Position numbers and translations under genes: made by a program. Positions 39,751 through 48,315 of a DNA stretch of 64,000 nucleotides are shown in pieces; the first letter of the stretch is position 1, and each line of letters starts with the position of its first letter. Source of the DNA: Citrobacter rodentium NBRC 105723 = DSM 16636 (GTDB lineage Bacteria; Pseudomonadota; Gammaproteobacteria; Enterobacterales; Enterobacteriaceae); contig NZ_CP082833.1 in the NCBI RefSeq assembly GCF_021278985.1, positions 620,001-684,000 of the forward strand, given 5' to 3'. A model generated the notes under the pieces. The model was not told where the DNA came from. It searched no databases and saw nothing but the letters and a program-made list of their open reading frames with translations.

Positions 39751-40326
39751 ATGAAGGCTTTATCGCCAATCGCAGTCCTTATTTCTGCATTGCTGCTGCA
39801 AGGCTGTGTGGCCGCCGCCGTTGTCGGCACCGCGGCGGTTGGAACCAAAGCGGCGACTGACCCGCGTAGCGTCGGCACCCAGGTGGACGATGGCACCCTG
39901 GAGCTGCGCGTGAACAGCGCGCTGTCGAAAGATGAGCAGATCAAGAAAGAAGCGCGTATCAACGTGACCGCCTATCAGGGCAAGGTGCTGCTGGTAGGCC
40001 AGGCGCCGAATAGCGAACTGTCGTCGCGCGCGAAACAGATTGCGATGGGCGTGGATGGCGCAACCGAAGTCTTCAATGAGATCCGTCAGGGTCAACCGAT
40101 TGGCCTGGGAACGGCGTCTAACGATACCTGGATCACCACCAAAGTACGCTCTCAGCTGCTGACCAGCGACCAGGTGAAATCATCAAATGTGAAGGTCACC
40201 ACCGAAAACGGCGAGGTTTTCCTGCTGGGTCTGGTGACCGAGCGTGAAGCCAAAGCGGCGGCGGACATCGCCAGCCGGGTGAGCGGCGTGAAGCGCGTGA
40301 CCACCGCCTTTACGTTTATTAAGTAA
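39751..40326 (+). CDS. dolP: Outer-membrane lipoprotein DolP with two BON domains
   Basis: A 191-aa lipoprotein (YraP). Signal peptide MKALSPIAVLISALLLQGC ends in lipobox LLQGC (Cys19). Two BON domains follow: LRVNSALSKDEQIKKEARIN to EVFNEIRQGQ, and ITTKVRSQLLTSDQVKSSNV to GVKRVTTAFTFIK. It supports outer-membrane integrity at the division site and is a sigma-E target in E. coli. It follows diaA by 10 bp. Confidence 0.96.
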   Translation: MKALSPIAVLISALLLQGCVAAAVVGTAAVGTKAATDPRSVGTQVDDGTLELRVNSALSKDEQIKKEARINVTAYQGKVLLVGQAPNSELSSRAKQIAMGVDGATEVFNEIRQGQPIGLGTASNDTWITTKVRSQLLTSDQVKSSNVKVTTENGEVFLLGLVTEREAKAAADIASRVSGVKRVTTAFTFIK

Positions 40327-40336
40327 CACCGCGTCT

Positions 40337-40412
40337 TGCCGGATGGCGGCTGCGCCTTATCCGGCCTACAGGAATATGAACGCAGGCCGGGCAAGCGAAG
40401 CGCTCCCGGCAG
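40337..40412. repeat. REP pair (BIME) between dolP and yraQ
   Basis: Two inverted REP-type palindromes: TGCCGGATGGCGGCTGCGCC with TTATCCGGCCTACA, then GCAGGCCGGGCAAGCGAAGC with GCTCCCGGCAG. They lie between the convergent dolP and yraQ genes and probably act as a bidirectional barrier. Confidence 0.9.
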
Positions 40413-40419
40413 TTCCATC

Positions 40420-41457
40420 TCACAGCAGCGCAAGGCTGCCGACAATCACGCCTGATACCACCACCAGCACGCCGGTCAGCCACAGCGCTTTCGCCGGAAA
40501 CGCTTTACGCAGCATAATCAATGACGGCAGGCTTACCGCCGGTAGCGTCATCAGCAAGGCCAGCGCGGGCGCTGTGCCCATGCCTGCCAGCATCATCGTC
40601 TGCACAATCGGTATTTCCGCCGCCGTCGGGATCACGAACAGGCATCCGGCCACCGCCAGCGCAATCACCCACATCAAACTGTTATCGATAGCGCCGTCGG
40701 CATGCGGGAACAACCAGACGCGCGCCGCGCCCAGAAGCAGTACCGCCAGGATATACACCGGAATGGTATTCCAGAACAGCGTCCACAACGCTTTACCCCA
40801 GCGGGTAAAAAAACCGCCCTGCGCTTGCGGCGCGGCGATCTCCAGCGGCACTTCAGCCTGCGCAGGCTCTTTCACCCATTTTTGCACCAGCGTCGCCACC
40901 ACCAGCACCATCGCCAGACCCGCAACCAGGCGGATCGCCGCAAAATGCCAGCCGAGCACGAAGCCCATAAATACCAGCGTCGCCGGGTTCAGCAGCGGGT
41001 TTCCCATCCAGAACGCCAGCGCGCCGCCCATCGACACCTGCTGACGACGCATTCCCGCCGCCACCGGCGCGGCGCAACAGGTACACATCATTCCCGGCAG
41101 GGAGAACAGCGTACCAAACAGCGTTCCGCGAAAGCGGGATTGCCCCAGCGTGCGCAGCAGCCAGTCACGCGGGATCAGCACCTGGATCAGCGAGCCGAGG
41201 AGAACGCCCAGTACCGCCGCCTTCCAGACGGCAATGAAATAGACCATTGCGTAATCCCAGGCCGCTCGCCACGGATTCGCGTCAGCCTGGGCGAGAATCG
41301 ATTGACCAATGCTGTGCGTTTGCGCGGCGGTGAAGGCTTTGCCGTAGTACGGTTGCCATTTCACATACCAGAGACCAACGATAACAACGAGAAAGAAAAG
41401 AGCGGGTTTCCACCATTGAAATGGCGCTGCCGCCTGAGATGAAGACTGACCAGCCAT
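40420..41457 (-). CDS. yraQ: Predicted permease YraQ (DUF318/ArsP-like)
   Basis: A 345-aa membrane protein with about eight hydrophobic segments. MCTCCAAPVAAGMRRQQVSM holds the Cys pair and GxP motif typical of the UPF0718 permease family; NPATLVFMGFVLGWHFAAIR is the following segment. Related proteins export thiol-coordinated metalloid organics, but the substrate of YraQ is not known. Confidence 0.92.
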   Translation of the reverse strand: MAGQSSSQAAAPFQWWKPALFFLVVIVGLWYVKWQPYYGKAFTAAQTHSIGQSILAQADANPWRAAWDYAMVYFIAVWKAAVLGVLLGSLIQVLIPRDWLLRTLGQSRFRGTLFGTLFSLPGMMCTCCAAPVAAGMRRQQVSMGGALAFWMGNPLLNPATLVFMGFVLGWHFAAIRLVAGLAMVLVVATLVQKWVKEPAQAEVPLEIAAPQAQGGFFTRWGKALWTLFWNTIPVYILAVLLLGAARVWLFPHADGAIDNSLMWVIALAVAGCLFVIPTAAEIPIVQTMMLAGMGTAPALALLMTLPAVSLPSLIMLRKAFPAKALWLTGVLVVVSGVIVGSLALL

Positions 41458-41570
41458 AGCATTCCCCAGGGAGTGTTAGAATATTTTGCCGGTGAATACT
41501 ACGCCTTCAGGAAATGTTTGGAAATGTCGTTTTTGGCCGGAGGGCAATATTGCATCACCATCCGGCAATT

Positions 41571-41721
41571 TGCCGGGGGCGCTTCGCTTGCCCGGCCTAC
41601 AGGAGTATGAACGTAGGCCGGATAAGGCGCAGCCGCCATCCGGCGGTCTGCTGGGGCGCTTCGCTTGCCCGGCCTACGTTCGTATCGCTGTAGGCCGGAT
41701 AAGGCGCAGCCGCCATCCGGC
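41571..41721. repeat. REP cluster between yraQ and yraR
   Basis: Four or five alternating palindromic units (TGCCGGGGGCGCTTCGCTTG, CGTAGGCCGGATAAGGCGCA with CCGCCATCCGGC, and repeats of both). This is a BIME-type array, not a CRISPR: units alternate in orientation and have no unique spacers. Confidence 0.9.
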
Positions 41722-41734
41722 ACAACATGCTGGC

Positions 41735-42373
41735 CTACTGCGCCGCTCTTTCCCGCAGCTGCGATGAGGTCAGGATCGTTACGCCCTCTTTTTCCGGCGC
41801 CAGCGCTTCCGCCAGCATCGCCCGCGCCACGTCCCGCGCCTCTATCGATTTCCAGTTGCCGGGCAGTAACCGGAACAGCGGCGCAAACAGCGTTTCATTC
41901 ATCCGCTGTTTCGCCCGATCGCCGAGCAGCATCGATGGCCGGGCGATGGTCAGCTTCGGCCAGTTTTGCGCGATCAGCGCCTCTTCCATCTTCCCTTTTA
42001 CCCGATTGTAGAAGAACGGCGAATGCGCGTTAGCGCCCATCGAACTGACCACCAGCATATGCTGCGCGCCAAGCCGACGGCCGGTCAGCGCGGTATCCAC
42101 TACCAGCGTATAGTCCGCATGGACAAACGCCTCTTTGCTTCCCGCCTCGCGCCGGGTAGTTCCCAGACAGCAGAAAACAATGTCCAGCGGATCGGTCACC
42201 TGCGCCAGCGCATCGGTCAGCTGCGGATCGTGAGGATTAAACACGCCGGGCATATCCGCCAGCGGACGACGGGTAGGCGCAGCGATCGAATGGATCCGCG
42301 GCTCGTTCAGCAGCATCCGCAGCAGATGTCCGCCTACCAGCCCCGTCGCGCCTGTAATCAAAACCTGACTCAT
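41735..42373 (-). CDS. yraR: NAD(P)-binding protein YraR
   Basis: A 212-aa short-chain-dehydrogenase-like protein started at MSQVLITGATGLVGGHLLRM (Rossmann GATGLVG). Further segments: PLDIVFCCLGTTRREAGSKE, HSPFFYNRVKGKMEEALIAQ (YxxxK-like YNRVK) and TIARPSMLLGDRAKQRMNET. Substrate unknown. A longer upstream frame is not supported. Confidence 0.94.
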   Translation of the reverse strand: MSQVLITGATGLVGGHLLRMLLNEPRIHSIAAPTRRPLADMPGVFNPHDPQLTDALAQVTDPLDIVFCCLGTTRREAGSKEAFVHADYTLVVDTALTGRRLGAQHMLVVSSMGANAHSPFFYNRVKGKMEEALIAQNWPKLTIARPSMLLGDRAKQRMNETLFAPLFRLLPGNWKSIEARDVARAMLAEALAPEKEGVTILTSSQLRERAAQ

Positions 42374-42501
42374 CCTCACCCCTTTACAGAATTGTCTAAC
42401 TTGCACTCCCGGTCTCATCGACCAGACTTATTAGTTCACAGGGTAATTATCCCTCAACATGGAATTTTTGCCTTATCCAGGGCTAATACCGCGGAGGAAG
42501 C

Positions 42502-43020
42502 ATGAGTAAGAAGATTGCCGTTTTAATTACCGACGAGTTTGAAGATTCAGAATTCACCTCACCCGCAGCAGAATTTCGTCAGGCCGGACATGAGGTCATC
42601 ACCATTGAGAAGCAGGCCGGTAAAACGTTGAAAGGGAAAAAAGGCGAGGCCAGCGTCACCATCGATAAAGCCATCGATGACGTGCGCCCTGCCGATTTTG
42701 ACGCCCTGCTGCTGCCTGGCGGCCACTCGCCGGATTACCTGCGCGGCGACGATCGCTTCGTCACCTTTACGCGTGACTTTGTCAATTCCGGCAAACCGGT
42801 CTTTGCCATCTGCCACGGGCCTCAGCTGCTGATCAGCGCCGACGTGGTGCGCGGGCGCAAGCTCACCGCCGTTAAGCCTATCGTCATTGATGTGAAAAAC
42901 GCCGGTGCGGAATTTTACGATCAGGAAGTGGTAGTGGATAAAGACCAGCTGGTGACCAGCCGTACCCCTGACGATCTGCCCGCCTTTAACCGTGAAGCGT
43001 TACGCATTCTCGGCGCCTGA
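42502..43020 (+). CDS. yhbO: DJ-1/PfpI family stress protein YhbO
   Basis: A 172-aa protein of the PfpI/DJ-1 superfamily. The catalytic Cys is in KPVFAICHGPQLLISADVVR, and the nucleophile elbow Glu lies early in the chain (ITDEFEDSEFTSPAAEFRQA). E. coli YhbO protects against oxidative, heat and acid stress and has been called a protein/nucleotide deglycase; that activity is debated. Confidence 0.95.
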   Translation: MSKKIAVLITDEFEDSEFTSPAAEFRQAGHEVITIEKQAGKTLKGKKGEASVTIDKAIDDVRPADFDALLLPGGHSPDYLRGDDRFVTFTRDFVNSGKPVFAICHGPQLLISADVVRGRKLTAVKPIVIDVKNAGAEFYDQEVVVDKDQLVTSRTPDDLPAFNREALRILGA

Positions 43021-43443
43021 TTGCCGGAGCCAGTGAAGTTTTTTGCCAAAGCCCAGCGTGTTGTCGGTGAACTTGATTTCATCCAGCCGGATTTCCCACA
43101 CCGGCGCTGACAGCGCTCTGGCAACCGGAAAGCGGCGATGGTAAGCGCTGCGCGCGGCGTCGCTTTCCTCCCCTTCCAGTCGGCGAATCTCGCCCTTAAA
43201 CTGCACCCCGCGAATCAGCGCCACGGTTTTCGGCTGGCCGTTCACCGTACCGGCAACGCGGGCCTGCGCGCCTGACATCTGCGCGTGGCGCGTTTTTTCT
43301 TCCGTCAGCAGGTAAAAGGCCACCTTTCGCGCATCAAAAATATAAAACGCATTGGCGCACCACAGCTCACCTTCATGCTGTACGCACCAGGTCACTACGT
43401 GTTGTTTTGCCAGCCAGCGGCTGATGGCGGTGAGTGTTTCCAT
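43000..43443 (-). CDS. yhbP: UPF0306 protein YhbP (split-barrel fold)
   Basis: A 147-aa protein with segments VVTWCVQHEGELWCANAFYI, FDARKVAFYLLTEEKTRHAQ and TVALIRGVQFKGEIRRLEG, the pyridoxamine-oxidase-like flavin-binding split barrel. Function unknown. It converges on yhbO with a 21-bp overlap. Confidence 0.94.
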   Translation of the reverse strand: METLTAISRWLAKQHVVTWCVQHEGELWCANAFYIFDARKVAFYLLTEEKTRHAQMSGAQARVAGTVNGQPKTVALIRGVQFKGEIRRLEGEESDAARSAYHRRFPVARALSAPVWEIRLDEIKFTDNTLGFGKKLHWLRQSGAENA

Positions 43444-43494
43444 TGCAGTTCTCTTTTATACTGGGCGCCAGAAACGTAACACGCGAAGGCCACG

Positions 43495-43788
43495 ATGACA
43501 CCCTGGTATCTCTATTTAATCCGTACCGCCGACAATACTCTCTACACCGGTATTACCACCGACGTGGCGCGCCGCTATCAGCAGCATCAGAGTGGAAAAG
43601 GGGCGAAAGCGCTGCGGGGAAAAGGCGAACTGACGCTGGCTTTCTCCGCCCCGGTAGGCGACCGCTCGCTGGCCCTGCGCCTGGAGTACCGCATCAAACA
43701 GCTCACCAGGCGCCAGAAAGAGCGCCTGGTGGCTGACGGAGACGGGTTTGCGGCGTTACTGAACGAACTGACGCTTAAAAACGATTAA
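43495..43788 (+). CDS. yhbQ: GIY-YIG protein YhbQ
   Basis: A 97-aa minimal GIY-YIG nuclease-fold protein: WYLYLIRTADNTLYTGITTD, with Tyr and Arg at the expected places, then ARRYQQHQSGKGAKALRGKG. UPF0213 family; a DNA-damage role has been proposed, not proven. Overlaps the 3' end of yhbS. Confidence 0.94.
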   Translation: MTPWYLYLIRTADNTLYTGITTDVARRYQQHQSGKGAKALRGKGELTLAFSAPVGDRSLALRLEYRIKQLTRRQKERLVADGDGFAALLNELTLKND

Positions 43789-44278
43789 AGTGCTCGTGAT
43801 ATTCAACCAGCCCCGTCACGCCCTTCAGCGCATCCTCCGCTAAACGATGCACCTGGAACGCGCTTTCAGTGCCCGGCCAGCGGCAACGCAGATCGTAATG
43901 GGCAGCCAGTTCAAAGCCAAAGCGGCTGTACAGCGCCGGATCGCCTAACGTGACGACGGCGGCGTAGCCGAATTCGTTGAGGGAGTCGAGTCCTTCATAG
44001 ACCAGCTGGCGCGCCAGCCCCTGCCCGCGGTAGTTTTCATCCACCGCCAGCGGCGCCATGCCGACCCATTGCAGGTCTTCGCCCTGCACGTCGACCGGGC
44101 TGAACGCCACGTAACCCACCACCTGACCTTCATCGTCCGTGGCGACCAGACCGAGCGTCAGAAAACCATCTTCACGCAGATCGTGAACCAGTTTCGCTTC
44201 CGCATCGCTTTCGAATGAACGACGCAACAGGGCGTCGATACCCGGCGCGTCAATGGGAATTTCTACTCGAATCAGCAT
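43775..44278 (-). CDS. yhbS: GNAT acetyltransferase YhbS
   Basis: A 167-aa GNAT protein; the acetyl-CoA loop is VDENYRGQGLARQLVYEGLD (R/QxxGxG/A) and the following strand is GYAAVVTLGDPALYSRFGFE. It overlaps ubiT by 7 bp and may be co-transcribed. Substrate is not established here; sRNA-related roles have been suggested in E. coli. Confidence 0.94.
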   Translation of the reverse strand: MLIRVEIPIDAPGIDALLRRSFESDAEAKLVHDLREDGFLTLGLVATDDEGQVVGYVAFSPVDVQGEDLQWVGMAPLAVDENYRGQGLARQLVYEGLDSLNEFGYAAVVTLGDPALYSRFGFELAAHYDLRCRWPGTESAFQVHRLAEDALKGVTGLVEYHEHFNRF

Positions 44279-44796
44279 GGTTCACCTACCGATGTCTGTT
44301 TGGTTTCCGGCGAGTGTTTCAGGCCCGCCTCAACAAAATCCGCCACCTGCAACAGCATAACGCGCAAAGCTTTCGGCATTTGCTCCAGCTCAATGGCATC
44401 CATCAGGTTTTTCACATACAACCCTAACTCCGTATCCCCTTCAATCACCAGCCGACGCTGGAAAAAGAGCGTATCCGGATCCTGCTTGCGCGCGGCGATC
44501 ATCAGCAGATCGCTGGCATCGGCGCGAAAACTGACGTCGGCCTGCGCCTCCTGGCTGACGATAAGTTTGTCATTTTCAACAGAGGTATACCATTGAAGGC
44601 CAATGTCGCGAGCCGTAATGCTCAACCAGCGACCTTCGAGGAACGCCAGCTCCCCGTCCGCCAGCGCCTGGCGAAACTGCCAGCTCAGAACCTGTTCCAG
44701 AACCTGGCGCTTCAGCGCAAAGGGCGTCAGTTTCACCGGCACGCTCATCAGAGACGGACCTAAATGCACTAAGCGTGAACGCAGTTTATCTAACAC
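44272..44796 (-). CDS. ubiT: SCP2-domain lipid-binding protein UbiT (YhbT)
   Basis: A 174-aa protein with an SCP2 sterol-carrier fold: ALADGELAFLEGRWLSITAR, DIGLQWYTSVENDKLIVSQE, RRLVIEGDTELGLYVKNLMD. In E. coli UbiT, U and V make oxygen-independent ubiquinone; UbiT is thought to bind ubiquinone precursors. It is divergent from ubiU across a 220-bp gap. Confidence 0.95.
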   Translation of the reverse strand: MLDKLRSRLVHLGPSLMSVPVKLTPFALKRQVLEQVLSWQFRQALADGELAFLEGRWLSITARDIGLQWYTSVENDKLIVSQEAQADVSFRADASDLLMIAARKQDPDTLFFQRRLVIEGDTELGLYVKNLMDAIELEQMPKALRVMLLQVADFVEAGLKHSPETKQTSVGEPC

Positions 44797-45016
44797 AAGC
44801 TTTACTCCCTGTTTCAGTAGTCCCGCTATTTTGCCATATCAGATAAACGACATAGCGGCGTAAATCAACAATTGCATGCGTTAACCGTACCTCTTTATTG
44901 CTAATATCAATACGACTTTAACTGCCTTAAATCAAAAATTGTCGCAGCAAGGTTAACTAAAATCCCAGTTCGTTAACAATTATGCGTCCCAGGCGGCGCA
45001 ACCTTCAGGATAAATT
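44797..45016. promoter_or_regulatory. Divergent ubiT-ubiU promoter region, possible FNR site
   Basis: No gene is present. AT-rich with several ATCAA half-sites; the best FNR-like 14-mer, CTGCCTTAAATCAA at 44922-44935, matches 7 of 10 consensus bases (TTGAT-N4-ATCAA). In E. coli ubiU/V are induced without oxygen, so an FNR site is expected, but the match here is weak. Confidence 0.3.
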
Positions 45017-46012
45017 ATGGAGCTGCTCTGCCCTGCCGGAAATCTCCCGGCGCTTAAGGCGGCCATCGAAAACGGCGCTGACGCCGTCTATATCGGGCTG
45101 AAAGATGATACCAACGCCCGTCACTTCGCCGGCCTTAATTTTACCGAGAAGAAATTGCAGGAAGCGGTGAGTTTCGTCCATCAACATCGCCGCAAGCTGC
45201 ACATCGCAATCAATACCTTTGCTCACCCGGACGGCTATGCCCGCTGGCAGCGTGCTGTCGATATGGCGGCACAGCTCGGCGCCGACGCGCTGATCCTCGC
45301 CGACCTCGCCATGCTCGAGTATGCCGCAGTTCGTTACCCGCATATTGAGCGCCATGTCTCTGTTCAGGCATCGGCCACCAATGAAGAAGCGATAAACTTT
45401 TACCAGCGTAATTTCGACGTCGCGCGCGTGGTGCTGCCGCGCGTCCTCTCTATCCATCAGGTAAAACAGCTGGCCCGCGTCACGCCGGTCCCGCTTGAGG
45501 TCTTTGCCTTCGGCAGCCTGTGCATTATGGCGGAAGGCCGCTGCTATCTCTCTTCGTACTTAACCGGCGAATCGCCGAATACGGTGGGCGCCTGCTCGCC
45601 TGCGCGCTTCGTTCGCTGGCAGCAGACGCCGCAAGGGCTGGAATCGCGTCTGAACGATGTGCTGATCGACCGCTACCAGGATGGGGAAAACGCCGGCTAT
45701 CCGACGCTGTGCAAAGGCCGCTATCTGGTCGACGGCGAGCGCTATCACGCGCTGGAGGAACCGACCAGCCTCAATACGCTGGAGCTGCTGCCGGAACTAC
45801 TGGCGGCGAATATTGCCTCAGTGAAAATCGAAGGACGCCAGCGCAGCCCGGCCTACGTCAGCCAGGTAGCGAAAGTGTGGCGCCAGGCGATCGACCGCTG
45901 CAAGGCCGACCCGCAAAACTTCGTGCCGCAAAGCGCGTGGATGGAGACGCTCGGCGCGATGTCCGAAGGCACTCAAACCACGCTTGGCGCGTATCACCGG
46001 AAATGGCAGTGA
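45017..46012 (+). CDS. ubiU: O2-independent ubiquinone hydroxylation protein UbiU (YhbU)
   Basis: A 331-aa U32-peptidase-fold protein. The four Cys that hold a 4Fe-4S cluster are visible in FAFGSLCIMAEGRCYLSSYL, PNTVGACSPARFVRW and GYPTLCKGRYLVDGERYHAL. With UbiV it forms the hydroxylase that uses prephenate instead of oxygen. It is the first gene of ubiUV. Confidence 0.96.
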   Translation: MELLCPAGNLPALKAAIENGADAVYIGLKDDTNARHFAGLNFTEKKLQEAVSFVHQHRRKLHIAINTFAHPDGYARWQRAVDMAAQLGADALILADLAMLEYAAVRYPHIERHVSVQASATNEEAINFYQRNFDVARVVLPRVLSIHQVKQLARVTPVPLEVFAFGSLCIMAEGRCYLSSYLTGESPNTVGACSPARFVRWQQTPQGLESRLNDVLIDRYQDGENAGYPTLCKGRYLVDGERYHALEEPTSLNTLELLPELLAANIASVKIEGRQRSPAYVSQVAKVWRQAIDRCKADPQNFVPQSAWMETLGAMSEGTQTTLGAYHRKWQ

Positions 46013-46020
46013 GAGAAGCA

Positions 46021-46899
46021 ATGAAATATTCCTTAGGGCCGGTGCTTTATTACTGGCCGAAAGAGACGCTGGAAGATTTTTACCAACAGGCCGCGCAAAG
46101 CAGCGCTGATGTGATCTACCTCGGCGAAGCAGTGTGCAGCAAGCGCCGCGCCACCAAAGTCGGCGACTGGCTGGATATGGCGAAATCGCTCGCCGGCAGC
46201 GGTAAGCAGGTGGTGCTCTCAACGCTGGCGCTGGTGCAGGCCACATCTGAGCTGAACGAACTGAAGCGCTATGTGGAAAACGGCGAGTTCCTGCTGGAAG
46301 CGAGCGACCTCGGGGTGGTGAACATGTGCGCCGAGCGTAAACTGCCGTTTGTCGCGGGTCATGCGCTGAACTGCTACAACGCGGTGACGCTGCGCCTGCT
46401 GCTCAGGCAGGGGATGGTGCGCTGGTGTATGCCGGTGGAACTGTCACGCGACTGGCTGGCGAATCTGCTGGCGCAGTGCGATGAGCTGGGTATTCGCCAT
46501 CAGTTTGAGGTGGAGGTGCTGAGCTACGGGCATCTGCCGCTGGCGTACTCCGCCCGCTGCTTTACCGCCCGTTCGGAAGACCGGCCGAAAGATGAGTGCG
46601 AAACCTGCTGTATTAAGTATCCGAATGGTCGCGATGTGCTCTCCCAGGAGGATCAGCAGGTGTTTGTGCTGAACGGCATTCAGACCATGAGCGGCTATGT
46701 CTATAACCTCGGCAACGAACTGACGTCGATGCAGGGGCTGGTGGATATTGTCCGTCTGTCGCCGCTCGGCCCGGAAACCTTCGCCATGCTGGACGCCTTC
46801 CGGGCAAATGAAAACGGCGCTTCGCCGCTGCCGCTCGCCGCGCGTAGCGACTGCAATGGCTACTGGAAACGGCTGGCGGGTCTTACGCTGGAAGCCTGA
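46021..46899 (+). CDS. ubiV: O2-independent ubiquinone hydroxylation protein UbiV (YhbV)
   Basis: A 292-aa partner of UbiU, started at MKYSLGPVLYYWPKETLEDF (46021, AGAGAAGCA upstream); the much longer open frame before it lies inside ubiU and is discarded. Cluster ligands: Cys in LGEAVCSKRRATK and the C-terminal YSARCFTARSEDRPKDECET followed by CC. Eight bp separate it from ubiU. Confidence 0.96.
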   Translation: MKYSLGPVLYYWPKETLEDFYQQAAQSSADVIYLGEAVCSKRRATKVGDWLDMAKSLAGSGKQVVLSTLALVQATSELNELKRYVENGEFLLEASDLGVVNMCAERKLPFVAGHALNCYNAVTLRLLLRQGMVRWCMPVELSRDWLANLLAQCDELGIRHQFEVEVLSYGHLPLAYSARCFTARSEDRPKDECETCCIKYPNGRDVLSQEDQQVFVLNGIQTMSGYVYNLGNELTSMQGLVDIVRLSPLGPETFAMLDAFRANENGASPLPLAARSDCNGYWKRLAGLTLEA

Positions 46900-46906
46900 A
46901 ACACTT

Positions 46907-47138
46907 CGCCGGATGGCGGCATAAATGCCTTATCCGGCCTACAAACAGCGGGACTTAGGATACCGGATGACGGCAAGCCGCAGGCCTGATAAGCATAGTG
47001 CCATCAGGCACCCACCAGCAGTGACTGGCGCAAATTTGCCGCAGGCCTGATAAGCATAGCGCCAACAGGCACCCACCAGCAGTGACAGGCGCAAATTTGC
47101 CGTAGGCCTGATAAGCACAGCGCCATCAGGCATTCCGT
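46907..47138. repeat. REP element and 61-bp tandem repeat between ubiV and yhbW
   Basis: A REP palindrome at 46907-46942 is followed by two near-identical 61-bp units (46980-47040 and 47041-47101) and a 37-bp part of a third (47102-47138). Each starts G(C/T)AGGCCTGATAAGC and contains a small palindrome ending GCCAACAGGC/GCCATCAGGC, plus CACCCACCAGCAGTGAC. Copies differ at a few positions only. It is the only sizable gap here without other signals apart from the yhbW promoter (47140-47219). Confidence 0.95.
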
Positions 47139-47219
47139 CTAATAAAGCTCACTTTGTTAATAACATTCGCTAATCTTTAATGCAGTATGAAAAGATTAAC
47201 CGGAACAAAGTGAGCCGTT

Positions 47220-48227
47220 ATGACTGACAAAACCATTCCATTCTCGGTGCTGGATCTGGCGCCGATTCCCGAAGGTTCCTCGGCAAAAGAGGCCTTCACC
47301 CATTCGCTCGATCTCGCCCGCCTCGCTGAACAGCGCGGCTATCATCGCTACTGGCTGGCTGAGCACCACAACATGACCGGCATCGCCAGCGCGGCGACGT
47401 CGGTGCTGATTGGCTATCTGGCGGCAAACACCACCACGCTGCATCTGGGGTCCGGCGGCGTGATGCTGCCTAATCATTCGCCGCTGGTGATTGCCGAGCA
47501 GTTCGGCACGCTCAATACCCTCTATCCGGGACGCATTGATTTGGGGCTGGGACGCGCGCCGGGCAGCGATCAGCCAACCATGCGCGCGTTGCGTCGCCAT
47601 ATGAGTGGCGATATCGATAACTTTCCGCGCGACGTAGCGGAGCTGGTCGACTGGTTTGACGCCCGCGATCCCAGCCCGCAGGTACGCCCGGTGCCCGGCT
47701 ATGGTGAGAAGATCCCGGTGTGGCTGTTAGGCTCCAGTCTGTACAGCGCCCAGCTGGCGGCGCAGCTCGGGCTGCCGTTCGCATTCGCCTCGCACTTTGC
47801 GCCGGATATGCTGTTCCAGGCGTTGCATCTGTATCGCAGCCAGTTCAGACCGTCAGCGCGGCTGGAAAAACCGTATGCGATGGTGTGCATTAATATCATC
47901 GCCGCCGACAGCACCCGCGACGCGGAGTATCTGTTTACCTCCATGCAGCAGGCGTTTGTGAAGCTGCGTCGTGGCGAAACCGGCCAGCTCCCAGCGCCGA
48001 TTCAGAATATGGATCAGTTCTGGTCGCCGTCAGAGCAGTACGGCGTACAGCAGGCGCTGAGCATGTCGCTGGTGGGAGATAAAGCGAAAGTGCGCCACGG
48101 GCTGGAATCCATTCTGCGCGAAACCCAGGCGGATGAGATTATGGTTAACGGACAGATTTTCGACCATCAGGCGCGTCTGCATTCGTTCGATCTGGCAATG
48201 CAGGTGAAAGAGGAGTTGGTGGGGTAG
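47220..48227 (+). CDS. yhbW: Luciferase-like monooxygenase YhbW
   Basis: A 335-aa LLM-family flavin-dependent protein: FSVLDLAPIPEGSSAKEAFT, GYHRYWLAEHHNMTGIASAA, LGSGGVMLPNHSPLVIAEQF and RIDLGLGRAPGSDQPTMRAL are family blocks. Substrate unknown. Starts behind GTGAGCCGTT; has its own promoter region. Confidence 0.95.
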   Translation: MTDKTIPFSVLDLAPIPEGSSAKEAFTHSLDLARLAEQRGYHRYWLAEHHNMTGIASAATSVLIGYLAANTTTLHLGSGGVMLPNHSPLVIAEQFGTLNTLYPGRIDLGLGRAPGSDQPTMRALRRHMSGDIDNFPRDVAELVDWFDARDPSPQVRPVPGYGEKIPVWLLGSSLYSAQLAAQLGLPFAFASHFAPDMLFQALHLYRSQFRPSARLEKPYAMVCINIIAADSTRDAEYLFTSMQQAFVKLRRGETGQLPAPIQNMDQFWSPSEQYGVQQALSMSLVGDKAKVRHGLESILRETQADEIMVNGQIFDHQARLHSFDLAMQVKEELVG

Positions 48228-48237
48228 CGTGTGAAAT

Positions 48238-48310
48238 TGCCGGATGGCGGCTACGCCTTATCCGGCCCGGGCGTCCCCGTAGGCCCGGTAAGCGGAGCGC
48301 CACCGGGCAA
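48238..48310. repeat. REP pair between yhbW and mtr
   Basis: TGCCGGATGGCGGCTACGCC with TTATCCGGCCCGGGC, then CCCCGTAGGCCCGGTAAGCG with CGCCACCGGGCA. Two inverted REP units in the gap of convergent genes. Confidence 0.9.
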
Positions 48311-48315
48311 TAAGT

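Noticed and set aside
41571..41721. Repeated units resembling a CRISPR array
   Set aside because: Units are palindromic REPs of alternating direction with no equal-length unique spacers; no cas genes nearby.
45520..46020. N-terminal extension of ubiV inside ubiU
   Set aside because: Frame is open by chance; homology to UbiV begins at 46021 with a ribosome site.
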